Notes: generated by a model from the sequence alone, not told the origin. A stretch of DNA of 64,000 bases from Nymphaea colorata (GCF_008831285.2 NC_045151.1:1731544-1795543); one strand, 5' to 3'; shown: positions 45,202-57,744, counted from the stretch's first letter. Translations and numbers: made by a program.

Positions 45202-45393
45202 TAGTGGCGGAGCAAAAAATTTTTAGTTATGGGGCACTATGTACTAATTAGTACCTTGGGCTGTCCTGGGCTGACGTGGGTAGGCGCTCACGCCAACCCC
45301 ACGCTGGCTGAGTACAAGGGGCAAAAACGTGGAGCTATCTTGGGCTGGCATGGGCATGCGCCCACGCCAGCCCCACGCTGGCTCCGCTACTGC
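45202..45393. mobile_element. GGCTCCGCC-end inverted-repeat element (192 bp)
   Basis: It begins TAGTGGCGGAGC and ends GCTCCGCTACTG; the core 11 bases are inverted repeats with one mismatch. Inside, a block ending CACGCCA-CCCCACGCTGGCT occurs twice, at about 45284-45309 and 45358-45384. Confidence 0.6.
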
Positions 45394-48300
45394 TCGTATG
45401 TGCTAGTTTCTTCTCTTGAGTACTTTTTAATGATCATGAAAAGGTGAAAAAAATGTCTACCCTTTTCATAGAATATATAACTAAGGATAGGAATTTTTTG
45501 TCGCAAGGGCAGGAGATGAAACATAATTTTTCAAATTTTTTATATGGGTTAAACTAAAAATTTTAAAATTTATCAGCCATGAATCATGAGATGACAATAA
45601 TAACCTTTTCTTTTCTTTTTTTTTTTTTTCTAGTGAAATTTATCAGCCAAGTATGTGCATAATTGCTTTCAATATTCCTGAGTTGTTCATGAAAAAAGTT
45701 GTAGCTTCTTTTGCAGGTTTCTTGTGGGCAGATCATGCAGAACATACAAAGGGTCATTTGATTGCTCCGAACAGCATTTGGCCATAGAAGGGGGAGTGGC
45801 CAAGGGCGAAATCAGAAATTTTTCTTGAAGGGAGTTGAATTAACGTTTTTAAATTTTGATAAGGGCCAAAATATCATTTTTTTAATTTTTTATGTAGGAC
45901 AAGTGAAATTTTCTAAAATTTACATGTATGTATTTTAAAAAAAATGAAGGGGGGAGGGCCCTGCGCCGCCCTCTTGGGTCCGCCCCTCGGAGTGGCATCA
46001 AGTTTGTTAGAACCATAACGATCATGACAGAAGATGGCCCACGCATGCAGAGCCTGGCCTTATAGAATGTCTGTGAACACTCTCGACAAGAGCATGCCTT
46101 ATAGTCATGGTGACAATGCACACGAATTTCTGAGGTTTTCATATGTTATTCTTTCATGAGCCAAATAGGATGCTTCAAGGGATATATGAAGAGGTGTGTT
46201 TAGTTCTAGTTTAATTCTCGTGGACATTATGCTTTTTCATCTTAAGTGGTGGTGTGACGTACCTAAGTTAAAAGATATACTGTTGCTATCACCGACACCA
46301 ATACAACAAAGGATCGCAAAAGGCATAGAAAGTGGGGGTCAGGCTCTTTTATGAACTGCGGGTTGCAATCCTCTCGCTTACCTCATAGTACATGCGTTAT
46401 TAAGGATAAAAAATGAAGAAACACGATATCTATAACGTATGTACATCTTTACCATCTGAAATGAGACAGTAACAAGAGATCTATACCTCGATTTGAAGGA
46501 CCATTTGGGACGATGTTTAGTCTCAGAGCACCCACACAAAATGCCCTCCTAAGACCAAGAATCCTTCCTGTTTTGTCTAACAATCCAAAAGTTGCTTCTG
46601 TGCACGTACTTGGCTAAAATGTGGGTCCATCGATCTATTGTCCTCCTCTAATACTTGCAATACATAACGTACTTGGTTTGCTTTGCTATAATTCACTAGC
46701 ATAAGCTTGATTTTGGAGCTTAATTAGTCATATTAATGGAAAAGTTATATCATTTGGAAGAAACGAAGAAACAGAAGACCAGAAAAGAATAGATTTGTGT
46801 CTTGTTTCTGTATATTGTATTGCAAAAGAAAATCACAGAGTATATATATGGTTGTGCGATGAGGAGATAGACATTCTCCTTTTCCTAAGAATCAGCAAAG
46901 AGATAAAAGGTAAGATATACATAAAAATTATAGGCGTAATCTACAGCCTTAGTAGTTAGTAGATGGAGGTCTCTTAAACTATCGTGATGGTTAATCCAGC
47001 CGTTTTACTTCGTTACACTTTGGATGCCGCCTTTTTACCTACTATTGTGCTGTAGGAGAAAAAAATGAAATGGGTATACACCAGCGCATTAATATAAAAC
47101 ACCAGCATACATAAAGTTCAAGGTGGTATATGCACCCGTGCGCGTGCGCACACACACACACACACAAAAGTAAATACAACACTATTTTTTGACCATCTAT
47201 GCTTTGATTGGTTTCGCTGGATTGTGGGTGGTTTTTCAGAAATTTGATTCCACTAATGAACTTGAAAGTGTCACAACTGTAAGTCTTCAAAAAAACAGTT
47301 GAATCCTTAATCTGTATATGATTATCTGAATCATCACAAAACTCAATTCCTGCATTGGATTCTCATTGATTATTTTTAGACCTATAAATTTGGGTTAAAC
47401 ATCCTCAAGTGATGAAAGGATGCTAGAGAACTAAGAGAAGTGATTAGAACATTGAGGCCCAAGATGTTTTTGAACAGGTTAGTCTGGTGTGAAGGCGTTT
47501 CTCCCCACTCTCCTACTACTCTCCTTTGTTGCATAATAGACTGATCCCAGTTCCCACATGAACATTTCAAGCGTCTTGACTTTTGTATAGCTAGTAAGGG
47601 TTGCTTATGTGAGAAAAAGGAGGAAACAGCTCCCTACTTTTTTCTTTTCAAGCACATATGCTGAACTGAAGCACTTCGGAAAAGGTTTGTATATTCATCA
47701 ATGTTGTGGGCATCCGTTTCGTAAAACTGTTGTTTATGGCTGCCAAAATGAAACTCAACAGTAGGAGATATTCAGGCCGTCGCAAGGAAGTGTATGAGGA
47801 GCCAATTCTCAGATCCAAGGTGAAGAAAAGCTTGGAATGAAGATACTCGCAAGGCTTATCTGAAGAAGGGACATGAGGTAATGTTTAAGCAGAGCAAAGT
47901 GGAAGCTGTGAATAGAGAGAGTGAGCAGGAAATGTTCCGTATTAGACAACATATTCTACCTCTTTCCGCAGGCAGTACACACGACGCAGCTACTACTTCG
48001 GGAACTTTTCTCAGGTGGAGAGCCTCCGCCAATGAACGAGATCAAAGTCAACCTGTATCGCATCCATAAAGGTGCTCCACTGCTTGGCTTCAGAGTCAGG
48101 GATAGGAAAAAGGTGCGTATGGAAGGAGGTGTTGGTGAAATCACACTGTTGCAAGCATATCATAATTGAATCATGGGAACTTAGCGAGATTTGTGAATAT
48201 GTCGTTGGGATTGGAAGGCAGGTGGAAACCAAATTCAAGACCAAGAAGAGCTGTTTCAGGTCATTTGCAAGTTTCCCTAATGTAAAGTTTTGCAACATTT

Positions 48301-48966
48301 CTAAAGAGATCCAATTTTGTGGCCAAAACCCTGGCTGGTTTTGTTTTTGCTATACAGAATATTTGGAAGAACCAACAGTGTGACTGGTACCACTCATTAT
48401 ATATACAGGAAATTGAGAGTTTAGTTACAGATGATTTGAATTGGTAGGGGCTGACAGCCCCGTATCATATTCTAAAAGAAAAAGTAAAAAGAGATTCTAT
48501 AGATATCTTTCTACTAACACAGAAGTGCTTTATACTTTAAATAAAGCTACCAAAACCATTTCCACCAAGTAGAAACCTCGATTCTTAAGAAACAGAAATT
48601 CTTCAGGAATGCCGACTTCTTTGTCATTGAACGTAAATGAGTCCCTGAAAATATAAGAAGAAAAAAACTAATGAAATCCATCATGTTCATAGGGGAACAG
48701 TTTTAACAATTTTTATTAATGTTTATTTTTTTGTTCTGAATGAAAAGATTACTGATGGTTTGAGAAAAATATAGCAAAATCCAAACCTAAGACGCTGCAC
48801 CTCAGCCAGGAACTATGGACTTTTGTCTTTTCTATAACAAAATAATTTCTGTTTCATCAACGACCCATCTGCCTTTCATTTTTATGGGCCTTTCTGGTTT
48901 GCCTGTGTGTGCTATGTCTTGTCTCATACAAGGATGAATGTAGAAGCACAGAATTGCAGACAAGGA
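45394..48966. other. Intergenic DNA, repeat remnants and no clear gene
   Basis: A further GGCTCCGCC-end remnant lies at 45801-45988 and an AC/GC dinucleotide tract at 47140-47167. A + strand frame at about 47921-48169 (82 codons, containing PPPMNEIKVNLYRIHKGAP) is the only part that looks faintly protein-like, but I cannot assign it and adjacent frames carry stops. The 3' UTR of the PPR gene would lie just left of 48967 on the - strand. Confidence 0.35.
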
Positions 48967-50628
48967 CTAATCTTTCATCTCCTCCACCAACGTATTCAAT
49001 ACGAAGTACATTTCATCACTTCTAAGATGAGATTTGTCAAAGGCCACAAACATATGAACGACCCCTCCCACCTCTATCCAGCTGCATCCAGCATTCTTCT
49101 CAATCCCTCTGTCTTTCATCAATCTCCTTGTGCTCCCCGCATCATCATATCTTCCCATTGATGCGTACAAGTTCGCGAGGATGATATAATCAGTGGGCTC
49201 ACTGCAGCCCATTTCTGAAAGCTTACTCATGGCCAATTCAGCCCTTCTTACATCTTTTTTACTCCTGCAGCCATCTAGCAAGCTTCTCCATATCACGTCA
49301 TCTGGTTCAATAGGCATTGCCTTGATGAGTTCCTCTGCTTCATCCAAGCGCCCAGACCTGCCAAGGATGTCCACCATGCAGCCATAGTGGTTCATCCTTG
49401 GCTCAATCCCATCCACTACCTTCATTCTTTCAAACTTGGCTCGCCCTTCTTCCACCATACCAGCATGGTTGCACGCGGACAGCACCGCCACATATGTACT
49501 CTCGTTTGGCCATGTCCCTGATACTTCCATCCTCGAGAACAGTTCGAGTGCCGATCTACCATCTCCTTGTAGAGCCAAACCAGCAATCATGGCATTCCAG
49601 GCAATAACATCTGGCTGAGGAATCCCGTCAAATATTTTCCTTGCAAACTCAATCATGCCACACTTGGAATACATATCAACCAGCGCAGTGGCCACCTTGA
49701 TCGTCGGCTTGATCCCCTGCTTCCTCATGTACCAATGAATCCATCTCCCCGATTCGATGGCGCCTAGCTGGGCACAGGCAGAAAGCACGGAAACGAGTGT
49801 GCTCTCTGTCGGTGAGAGTCCAGGATCTCTAAGCATCTCCCGAAAGAGGCGCAGTGCCTCCGACGGCCGGTCATTCTGAGCATATCCAGATATCATCACC
49901 GTCCACAACACTTCATCCTTCATTTCAATTGAATCAAACACATTTCTGGCCTCCGCCATCCTGCCAGATTTCACGTATCCATCTGCCATCGATGTGGCCG
50001 AGACCAAATCTCGCTCAGACATTTTTCCGAACACTTGACATGCGTTCTCGAGCCTTGAAGAACTGCAATACAGACGAATGAGATTGTTCTGTATATACTT
50101 GTCGGAACCAAGGCCGCACTTCAGAACCCTGCCGTGAATCTGCATGCCCTCACTGAGCGCAAGCTCCTTGATGCACGCCATAAGAGCAAAGGTGTAGGAA
50201 TGCTTGTTCGGCTCGACTCCCCAAGCCTGCATTCTCAAGAAGAAGGAGAGTGCGGCACAGCCAGAGGCGGTCTGGCTCCACGCGAAGGCTCGGATCATGG
50301 AGTTCCAGGCAAAGAGGCTCGGTTTTTCTATCTGGTCGAACAGCAAGGAGGCGTAGCGAAGGTCGCCAGCACCCAAAACTCCAGCGAGGGACACGAGCTT
50401 CCCGGCAACGACCGCATCGCCGAGGAGGTGGGCTCTCAGGGCACGGGAGTGGACTTGCTTGAGTTGGCGCAAGGTGGTGCATTCTTGGATGGCCGGGAGT
50501 AGTCGGAGAGTCGCGCCGTGTGCCGGATTCTGCTCTCTGCCTGTTGAAGATGGCGGCGATATTGGCGGGCACGCCTGTATCGTTGTTGTTGGGTTCAGGA
50601 GTTGGTGAGAAGCCGAGAAGAGGGCCAT
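48967..50628 (-). CDS. Pentatricopeptide repeat protein, PLS class with E/E+ domain, intronless
   Basis: PPR proteins of this class bind organellar RNA one base per repeat; E/E+ members usually take part in C-to-U editing with a DYW partner. I choose the ATG at 50628 (MALFSASHQLL) because the only upstream in-frame start candidate is a TTG and a stop precedes it; this gives 553 aa. The first about 70 residues are rich in S, T, P and A with a few basic residues and would fit a mitochondrial or plastid transit peptide. PLS repeats follow, with typical signatures such as FAWNSMIRAF, NKHSYTFALMAC, DEVLWTVMISGYA, VATALVDMYSKCG, VIAWNAMIAGLA and HYGCMVDILGRSGRLDEA. The C-terminus has the E motif (DYIILANLYASMGRYDDA, then GCSWIEVGGVVHMFVAFDKSH) and stops at EEMKD with no DYW domain. 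It is complete and single-exon, as is normal for the family. The RNA target cannot be read from here. Confidence 0.93.
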   Translation of the reverse strand: MALFSASHQLLNPTTTIQACPPISPPSSTGREQNPAHGATLRLLPAIQECTTLRQLKQVHSRALRAHLLGDAVVAGKLVSLAGVLGAGDLRYASLLFDQIEKPSLFAWNSMIRAFAWSQTASGCAALSFFLRMQAWGVEPNKHSYTFALMACIKELALSEGMQIHGRVLKCGLGSDKYIQNNLIRLYCSSSRLENACQVFGKMSERDLVSATSMADGYVKSGRMAEARNVFDSIEMKDEVLWTVMISGYAQNDRPSEALRLFREMLRDPGLSPTESTLVSVLSACAQLGAIESGRWIHWYMRKQGIKPTIKVATALVDMYSKCGMIEFARKIFDGIPQPDVIAWNAMIAGLALQGDGRSALELFSRMEVSGTWPNESTYVAVLSACNHAGMVEEGRAKFERMKVVDGIEPRMNHYGCMVDILGRSGRLDEAEELIKAMPIEPDDVIWRSLLDGCRSKKDVRRAELAMSKLSEMGCSEPTDYIILANLYASMGRYDDAGSTRRLMKDRGIEKNAGCSWIEVGGVVHMFVAFDKSHLRSDEMYFVLNTLVEEMKD

Positions 50629-50700
50629 AGCAGTGCTTTCCAAGCTCGATCTTTTGATGGAGAGATGGAGTCAACTTTTTTAAGTAGAGGTGACCACACG

Positions 50701-50903
50701 AGCGGGGGAAGCCACAAACATTTGACTAGGGGTTCAATTAAAGCTTTTAAAATTTTGGAGGGAGTTAAAATATTATTTTTTAAAATAAGATAAGTTAAAT
50801 TTTTATATAAGATAAATAAATTTTTTTAAAATTTATATGTAAAGTTTTTTTTTTTTTTTTAAATTGAGGTGAGGCTAAGAACCCCTCCTTGGCTCTGCCC
50901 CTG
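50701..50903. mobile_element. GGCTCCGCC-end inverted-repeat element upstream of the PPR gene
   Basis: It begins about AGCGGGGGAAGCCA and ends TGGCTCTGCCCCTG, imperfect inverted repeats around an AT-rich core of TTAAAATTTT words. It lies about 70 bp upstream of the PPR start codon, so it may fall within the promoter or leader. Confidence 0.55.
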
Positions 50904-51959
50904 ACACCGAGTCGACAAGGTCTTCACTTTCAGTTGGATTCAAACTTGAGTGAACCCGTGCTCAACCGAATGTCAAACTGGAGTTTGGCCTCGCCTAAGT
51001 AAATTAGAAGAAGAGTCAACAGTTTTTTAACTGCAAACAGTCAAATAACTGGATTTTTCATCAGTCCGACCAACTATACTATAATAAGTAAAAACAATCT
51101 GACCAAACTTCACGAATAAGAAGACACTAAGTAAGAACAAAAACAGCACGAGCACTCAATGCAATGCCCAGGTGTTCAAATGACTAAAAACCCAAGATAA
51201 TAAGGAAGGTGACCCTCACAAGGACAAATATAAAAAGGTGAAAAATATTAAGGTAAATATTTTGTGACTAGTTGGTGTTGGTCAATCTATGATATATTCA
51301 CACATAGACTAAAAAAACCTTTGTAAGTGGCATTTTTTTCCAAAGAAACTAGTCGAGCCAGTTCTCTTATGCACGCCCTATTATTGCTAGATGCACGTTT
51401 TTTAGAATCATTCACCTGATTATACAGAATAAATTAGATAACACTACAGGTTAGTTAAAATTTTCGTTCGTGTGCATATTTAGCTACCTTCTAAGTGTAT
51501 ACATTTGCTTGAATAATCGCTTTGAAATAGAATAAGTACTGATGACAATACATTCTAGCATGATCTATATGCGGTGTATAGACCAATTATTCACACATTA
51601 AATCATGTATGTTATCATGAATGATGTAGACGATGAGCAAGTCATATTAAGTTTTGTTTTCTTAATTTCTATTGAATTTTTTTTGTAGCTGTCCCCCGAA
51701 CTTGATTATATGCATATGCTTGAGGGCAAATTTTTATAATAGAGGTCTTCTACTATGATAGCATAGTCTCACCTCAGAGTCACTTTCTTGTACTTACCAT
51801 AGACTTCCTGCATTGGTTTTTTATTTTTCTCTTTTTAGTTATTATTACAGCTATGAGCCTCAAGGGACATAATGTAGTTGGTCGGGCCGGTGAGAATCTT
51901 ATAGTTAGTTCGATTTTCATAGATGCTATTTTCTTAAACTGCAAACAGTATGGATCCTG
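50904..51959. other. Intergenic DNA, nothing recognised
   Basis: AT-rich, with no frame long enough or similar enough to call and no clear element. Confidence 0.4.
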
Positions 51960-52325
51960 ACACCCTTAGTTGGTAGGTGTTTGTTTTGCTTAGGTTTTGA
52001 TGCAACCTTGGGCCTTAGAGATGTGAGATAATAAGAACCTTAGTTTCTTGTTTCTATTTCTATGAAAAATATTGATAGAAATATGATGCGACGTCAGACA
52101 TGTAAATGGTCTCAACACATGGTGCAATGGTGTAGTGCAGAGAAGCTAATATACCATATTGATTACTGAGCAAGAAGTTAATATACGATGTTGGTTAGTG
52201 AGCTTATTGGTTCTACATTGTGTATAAGTTAAATGTCATGTTGTTTATGCTTTTAATGTCATGTAGTCTTAAATCTTTGAATAGTAGCTTTTGTGTGTCT
52301 TATATGTAAGCAGGCACCAGGCCGG
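51960..52325. repeat. Segmental duplication, copy 1
   Basis: Aligns with about 52671-53060. Both begin CCCTTA-TTGGTAGG, share TTCTTGTTTCTATTTCTATG and the block around AATATACGATGTTGGTTAG, and end in GTCTTATA-GTAAGCA/GTAAG followed by a GGGCC-type repeat. Confidence 0.8.
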
Positions 52326-52469
52326 CCCATGGGTGGGTACCTGGCATGACTCAGGCTCAGGCTAGGGCCTGGAAAAAAGGGCATCGGGCCCAGGTTTCGG
52401 CCCGAGTGGACACGATAAGTTCGGGTGGGCTCGATAACAGTTTTTTAATATATATATATATATATTAAT

Positions 52470-52625
52470 ATTATTTTGGAGCAAATTAAAATATTATTTT
52501 TTAAAAATTTTATATAAGATAAGTAAAAATTTTTAAAATTTATATATGAAGTTTTTTTTTTAAAAAAAAAAATTGAGGTAAGGCTAGAGCCTATACCAGA
52601 CAGGCTCCTTGGCTCTGCCCTGACC
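52470..52625. mobile_element. Truncated GGCTCCGCC-end inverted-repeat element
   Basis: The right half matches 50760-50903 closely (AATATTATTTTTTAAAA, TAAAATTTATATATGAAG, TTGGCTCTGCCC). The left end is missing or merged with the GGGCC-type repeat to its left. Confidence 0.5.
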
Positions 52626-52670
52626 ATGAGCCGAGTCGATAAGGTCTTCACTTTCAGCTGGATTCGAACT

Positions 52671-53060
52671 TGACTCCCTTAATTGGTAGGCGTTTGTTCT
52701 GCTTAAGTTTTGAAGCAATCCTGGACCTTAGAGACGTGAGATAAAAAGAACCTCATTTTCTTGTTTCTATTTCTATGAAAAATATTGGTAGAAATATGAT
52801 GTGACGGTTCATGAGACATGTAAATGGTCTGGACACATGGTGCAATTGGTAAATGGGCAAGAAGTTAATATACGATGTTGGTTAGTGAGCTTAGTGGTTC
52901 TACATTGTATAAGTGAAATGCCATGTCTATATGCTTTTAATGTCATGTAACACATGTAGTACGGTTATAACATTATAAGTGATTACAAACGTAAAAGCAA
53001 GTCAGCGGTCTTAAACCTTTGAATAGCAGTTTTTGTCTGTCTTATAGGTAAGTAAGCCAG
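52671..53060. repeat. Segmental duplication, copy 2
   Basis: Diverged partner of 51960-52325, about 711 bp away, with indels including an insertion near 52950-53010. Confidence 0.8.
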
Positions 53061-53115
53061 GGCATCGGTTTGAATAGCAGTTTTTGTCTGTCTTATAGGT
53101 AAGCCGGGGCATCGG
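53018..53115. repeat. Two-copy tandem repeat of about 51 bp
   Basis: TTTGAATAGCAGTTTTTGTC to GGCATCGG occurs twice in a row (53018-53068 and 53069-53115), the second copy slightly shorter. Confidence 0.88.
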
Positions 53116-53896
53116 GCAGGCTCGGGTGAACCCGATAACAGCTTTTTAATATATATATATATATATATAAATTATATATAATTATAATATTTATATATTA
53201 TTTTATATTAAAATATATATTTTATAATTTAATCAGACCGAGCTCGGGCCCGCTGCACAGGCTTACTTATAGGTGCCTGAATTCATGCTTCTTCTTCCTC
53301 TAATGGAAAAAGCTGCTTTTGAAACTTCGTTAGTGCAAAACTTTATATATATATTCTACTTTTAAGAAAAAAAAAACAACTACATATTTAACAAAAAAAT
53401 AATGAAACTTAAAAAAGGATAGTTCAAGCCATATGAAGACTCTTCCGAAGCTTAAATAATCAATTGCATACATTTTGCTATGACCATCGATGATGACTGT
53501 TTGAGAATATAATAATATTAATTTATTTTTAAATGAGACGGAGGCTATTCCAATTCCTCGAGTGAAGGCCGAAGCTTTTAGGCTTTTCTCCATCCCTTTA
53601 GGGTTAAAGGCTATTTTTGATGCTTTAAGGTGATGCCTTTGTTATGCTTCAACTTACATATCGATGGTGAGACATTTTTACTCCATGTTATTTCACAAGC
53701 AATAAATACCACTACTTCATATTCAACTACAAATTTTAGCAAGGAACAAAGATACTAATTTTTTTCTAAAAGATAGTGAAGACCATGCATTAAAGTAATA
53801 AAACTAGCTGACACAAATTGAATTAATCTAAAAAGAATATTAGTAAAGTAAAGGATATTATTAATCCTAAACTAATCCTGCAAACATGTTGCAGAA

Positions 53897-53928
<32 letters not shown>

Positions 53929-55266
53929 TATATATTTCTCTAAGCAATTCAATTCATAGATGTGGACGGATTCTAGTCTTGTAATTCAGGGATTATTGAT
54001 CTTACAATTTTACCATTAATTCTTTTGGTCAACATATCTTCTATTGGCATGAATCATGGGAACAAATAGAAAAAAAAAAGGAATAACCTAATTATGAACT
54101 GCAACTACGTAGACACTCGAAAACATATTTTGAAACTCAACTAAAAAGTTAGCTAACTAAAATAATTCTTTCGAAAAAAAGATGATATTACAAAATATAA
54201 CTTTTGAGTTAAAGCAATTCTTTGAGAACTAATCGTAAAAATATTTTAGAATTTAAATTCTTTCAGCTTTAATGGAATAAGGGTGATTCCCCAGCCCGTT
54301 TCAGCTAAAAAAAAAATATTGTAGTTCGTAACAAAAGAAATTTATAAAAACCTACCTCAAATTAACCTAACCTCTAGCAAAAATTGGAAAATTTCTTTTA
54401 GTGACGCTAATTTAATCAAACTCGAGAAAAAAAAAACTAACTATTGCCTATTCTAGAAAAGCAAAGAAGCTAAATGCTCAAAGTTTCTTCGTAAAAATAT
54501 CTTCTCACAAAAATGACAAAAATAATTTGTAATGTTTGTTTCACACACTAAAAAACATCCAACAAAAAATTTAATAACACATTTAATAACTAACAAGAAC
54601 ACTGAAATTCAAACCTCATTTAATAACCAAAGTCAAACTAATGACTTTCTCCCTGTCCAGGTGAGATTACCCTGAGTCATATTCTTTTCTTTTTTCTCAT
54701 CAATAAATTAAACTGACCAATCTTCATTCAAAGTGCTAATTAACTCAACCCAACTATTTTTTAATAACTTTTACGTTACCTTCATATTCACATTTTTATG
54801 AATATAAAAGAAATAAAACAAAATAAACCTCTATTTTCAGTTGCTCCTATTCAATATGTTTTCTCCAGTCATTGTAAATAGTAGGATCTCTCATTCTCGC
54901 AAAATATAACAGCAAAAATTCTCGGCATAACAACCATATGACTAACACTTGTTTCTAATAAGTTATGTTGAATCAATCTTCCTTTTTTTCGCCTCCCTGT
55001 TCGGCAGGCCACAATGCCACAAGCTAGCTGGTTAGTCCGAGTCACTCTACTTGATCTACAACGAAAAGGGTTCAACATGATGATGAGTTGTGTGACAAGT
55101 TCAATTCATTTTGGCCTTATCATTAAGTTGTGTTTGTTTCACTGCAGATCTGATCTGTAACGTAGATCCATAATATCTATAACACACTTCTTTTAATGTA
55201 GCATCGCATTTGAGATCGGAGGCTATTCAACACTACCTAACTCGTGAACTTTTACAGCATTTGGGA
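53116..55266. other. AT-rich intergenic DNA
   Basis: Contains the rest of a GGGCC-type repeat (to about 53275, GAGCTCGGGCCCGCTGCACAGG at its right end) and a TA microsatellite at 53896-53935. No gene is recognisable. Confidence 0.45.
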
Positions 55267-55719
55267 TAGGGATGTTAATGAATCGGATTTGAATCAGATA
55301 TGCCCTTAACCATACCCGTTTTTTCGAATATTCACATATTCGGGTTCAAATATGAACAAATAAAAGTCATATCGGAATCCAAAATCAGACTTCACCATCT
55401 GAATCTAATCTGAATCTGATTTTTACATCCATATCGGAATCCGAATCCCAATGTTGAACTGAATTTGGCCGGTTTTCAAAATGTAAGAGCATTAGATATA
55501 GGATATTTGTTTTGAAAATAAAACCATTTTGAACCCATATAATAGTTTGATCGGATATTTATGTACATCCAAAAGCGAGTGCAAATCTGATCGCGTGTTA
55601 TTTCTTAAATCCAAATCTGATATAATTTCTTAATCGAATATTAAATTGTTTTCATATCTGATTTTTTCAGAACAGTTCGGTCAGATATCTAATCCAAATC
55701 AAATATGTTGACATCTCTA
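55267..55719. mobile_element. ATCCGAATC-type inverted-repeat element (453 bp)
   Basis: It begins TAGGGATGTTAATGAATC and ends ATATGTTGACATCTCTA, imperfect inverted repeats like those of the element at 25674. The interior consists of GAATCAGAT/ATCGGAATCC/CCGAATCC words. The flanking octamers ATTTGGGA and ATTTAAGG agree at 5 of 8 positions with only transitions between them, so an old 8-bp target duplication is possible but unproven. Confidence 0.6.
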
Positions 55720-57744
55720 ATTTAAGGACATATTTGCCTCTTATCATAACTTGTCACCTTTTATAGGAAGGAAAAAGAGTGGAATGCCTTTTTTTTTTTT
55801 CTTATATAATTTGATTCACAATAGATAATGTAGATATTAAGTAAAACCATTCTACACCCTTTGGCTGATTGGCAGTTGTAAAAATCAACAGCACTGACAG
55901 ACATATATTTGATTTTGCCCTTACGGGTGGCTATTTTTCTTCCCAACATGGATAGTTGAGCTTGGACCATCTTATATGCTCCTAACATGGAGAGTTGGTT
56001 CATAAATGTGAGCTTGCTAGTTTTATGAAATATGTGACATTAATGCAAAATAAGGGCATTGTCTTCCACATATGGGACATCGAATCTCATCTACTTTTAT
56101 ACATTTTAAAGTTGGACATCCATTTTCAATTTCGAGTGAGCGAGATGTTAGCAACCCATCCCTAAAAAAGATGCCCGAATGGCCCCATTTCTGGGGTCCT
56201 AGTCTGCATCAATGATATGTTTATTGAAGAAAAAAATATGAAGCGTACCTCACATAGAATATAAACAAAAAGAAGATCTGGCCTCAACATAAGAGGTGAT
56301 TTAGGTTGTGACAGACTCCATACAAGAAGGCTCTTTCTTTGTGACGTTCATGGTAAAATTAGGTATGGAGATTGGCGGCGGATGTCCAATAGCAGAGCTA
56401 CTTGTTGGCTGGTGTAGGCAAATGGTCTCCATCAGCCCAACAAAAATCTTATTATAACGTCCCAAGATCACATTTTCATGACTCAAAAATTACATATTAT
56501 ACCCACACCAAACTTATGTCGCCAACTCAAGTGCCTCGTAACGAAAAAATCCTGGCTCCACCACTGGGGATATCGTAAGCACAGTGTAAATGGGGTTCGA
56601 AAAATCAAACCTACCCGGCTTCACAATAAAGGATGCTTATTTAATGTCAATACTAGGAAGCTATGAAAGGTGTCCTAATTGTCTTTATAGACCTCCTTCT
56701 TTATTCGGTAAAGATATTGCCCTCTCTTTCCTTCCCCTCATTTGATTGTTTATGACCTCATAAGCCCCTTTTGACTGTGGTCTTAATTTTTCATGCCAGT
56801 GACACACAACAACTTTTCATTAAAAGTTTGGGTACCCAATGAGCTTCCGTCAGCCATATTTTTTATTAAGAATAATATTAACATATTAAACTTAAATACT
56901 GTAAAATTTTTATTATAAGCGGGTCGGGCCAGGTCCAGGCTATAGGCTTGCCTCGGGCCCGCCAATGCCCGGCCCTAGAAATTTTGATCCTTCTTTCATT
57001 TCTTAGCATCTATTAAAATGTGTCCTCCAATTATTGTGTTGAATCCCTCTAATTTCCTTAATTAGTTGCTATGCCAACGGCTCTAACCGTGGGGAAACAC
57101 GCTGTTGGCAATTCACACGCCAAGAGCCAGAGGCCCCCGTCAGCATGAGAATTCCCAACGGCGGAGAATACTGGGAATTCTCTTCCATGCAACTAATGCA
57201 CTTGGATGTTGAAAATTGGCAACTAGTTCTCGACGCCAATGTCATTGGAAACTCTGTCCAATACTCCCCATCAGTTCATGCCTTTCGTTTCATTCCTTCG
57301 CTGAGCGGCAAAGCCAAAAATTTTTGTCTGAGGGTCACTACCCTTGCTTCACAGTTCACACCTTTCTATCTTTCCTTCTCTCCCTAATCATCCTTGATCA
57401 CACCTGTATCCAGTTACAAAACCATCTTTGGAAAATTTGGTATTTCCCATCAAGCGACCTCGCTTTATCCTGAGCGGTGGTATCGTACTGGGCAGTAGGG
57501 TGGTCCGGCTTCTCTAAAAACTCAGTGTTCAAATATTGGAGTGGTTACTGTCATGTTCAAGTGTGCTGCACTTATGGACCGTAAAAAAACCCCGAAACAT
57601 ATTATGTGAACCTAAGGGGATGGGTACAAGGAGGCCAGTGGGTTGTCTTAGGGGCGGTGGAATTAACCACCCACCCTTAAAAGACAAGAAGCGACATCGT
57701 TTTCTACATAGGTGGTGTTTGCATAATTCTCTTGACCTCAAAAG
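55720..57744. other. Intergenic DNA without a recognisable gene
   Basis: Includes a GGGCC-type repeat remnant at about 56815-56985 and an 11-bp perfect inverted repeat at 57147-57182. The frame at 57145-57387 (80 codons) has no similarity I recognise. Confidence 0.4.
57147..57182. repeat. Perfect 11-bp inverted repeat
   Basis: GAGAATTCCCA (57147-57157) and TGGGAATTCTC (57172-57182) are exact reverse complements separated by 14 nt. Confidence 0.93.

Noticed and set aside
50629..50643. PPR start five codons further upstream
   Set aside because: The upstream codon is TTG, not ATG, and an in-frame stop precedes it, so the ATG at 50628 is preferred.
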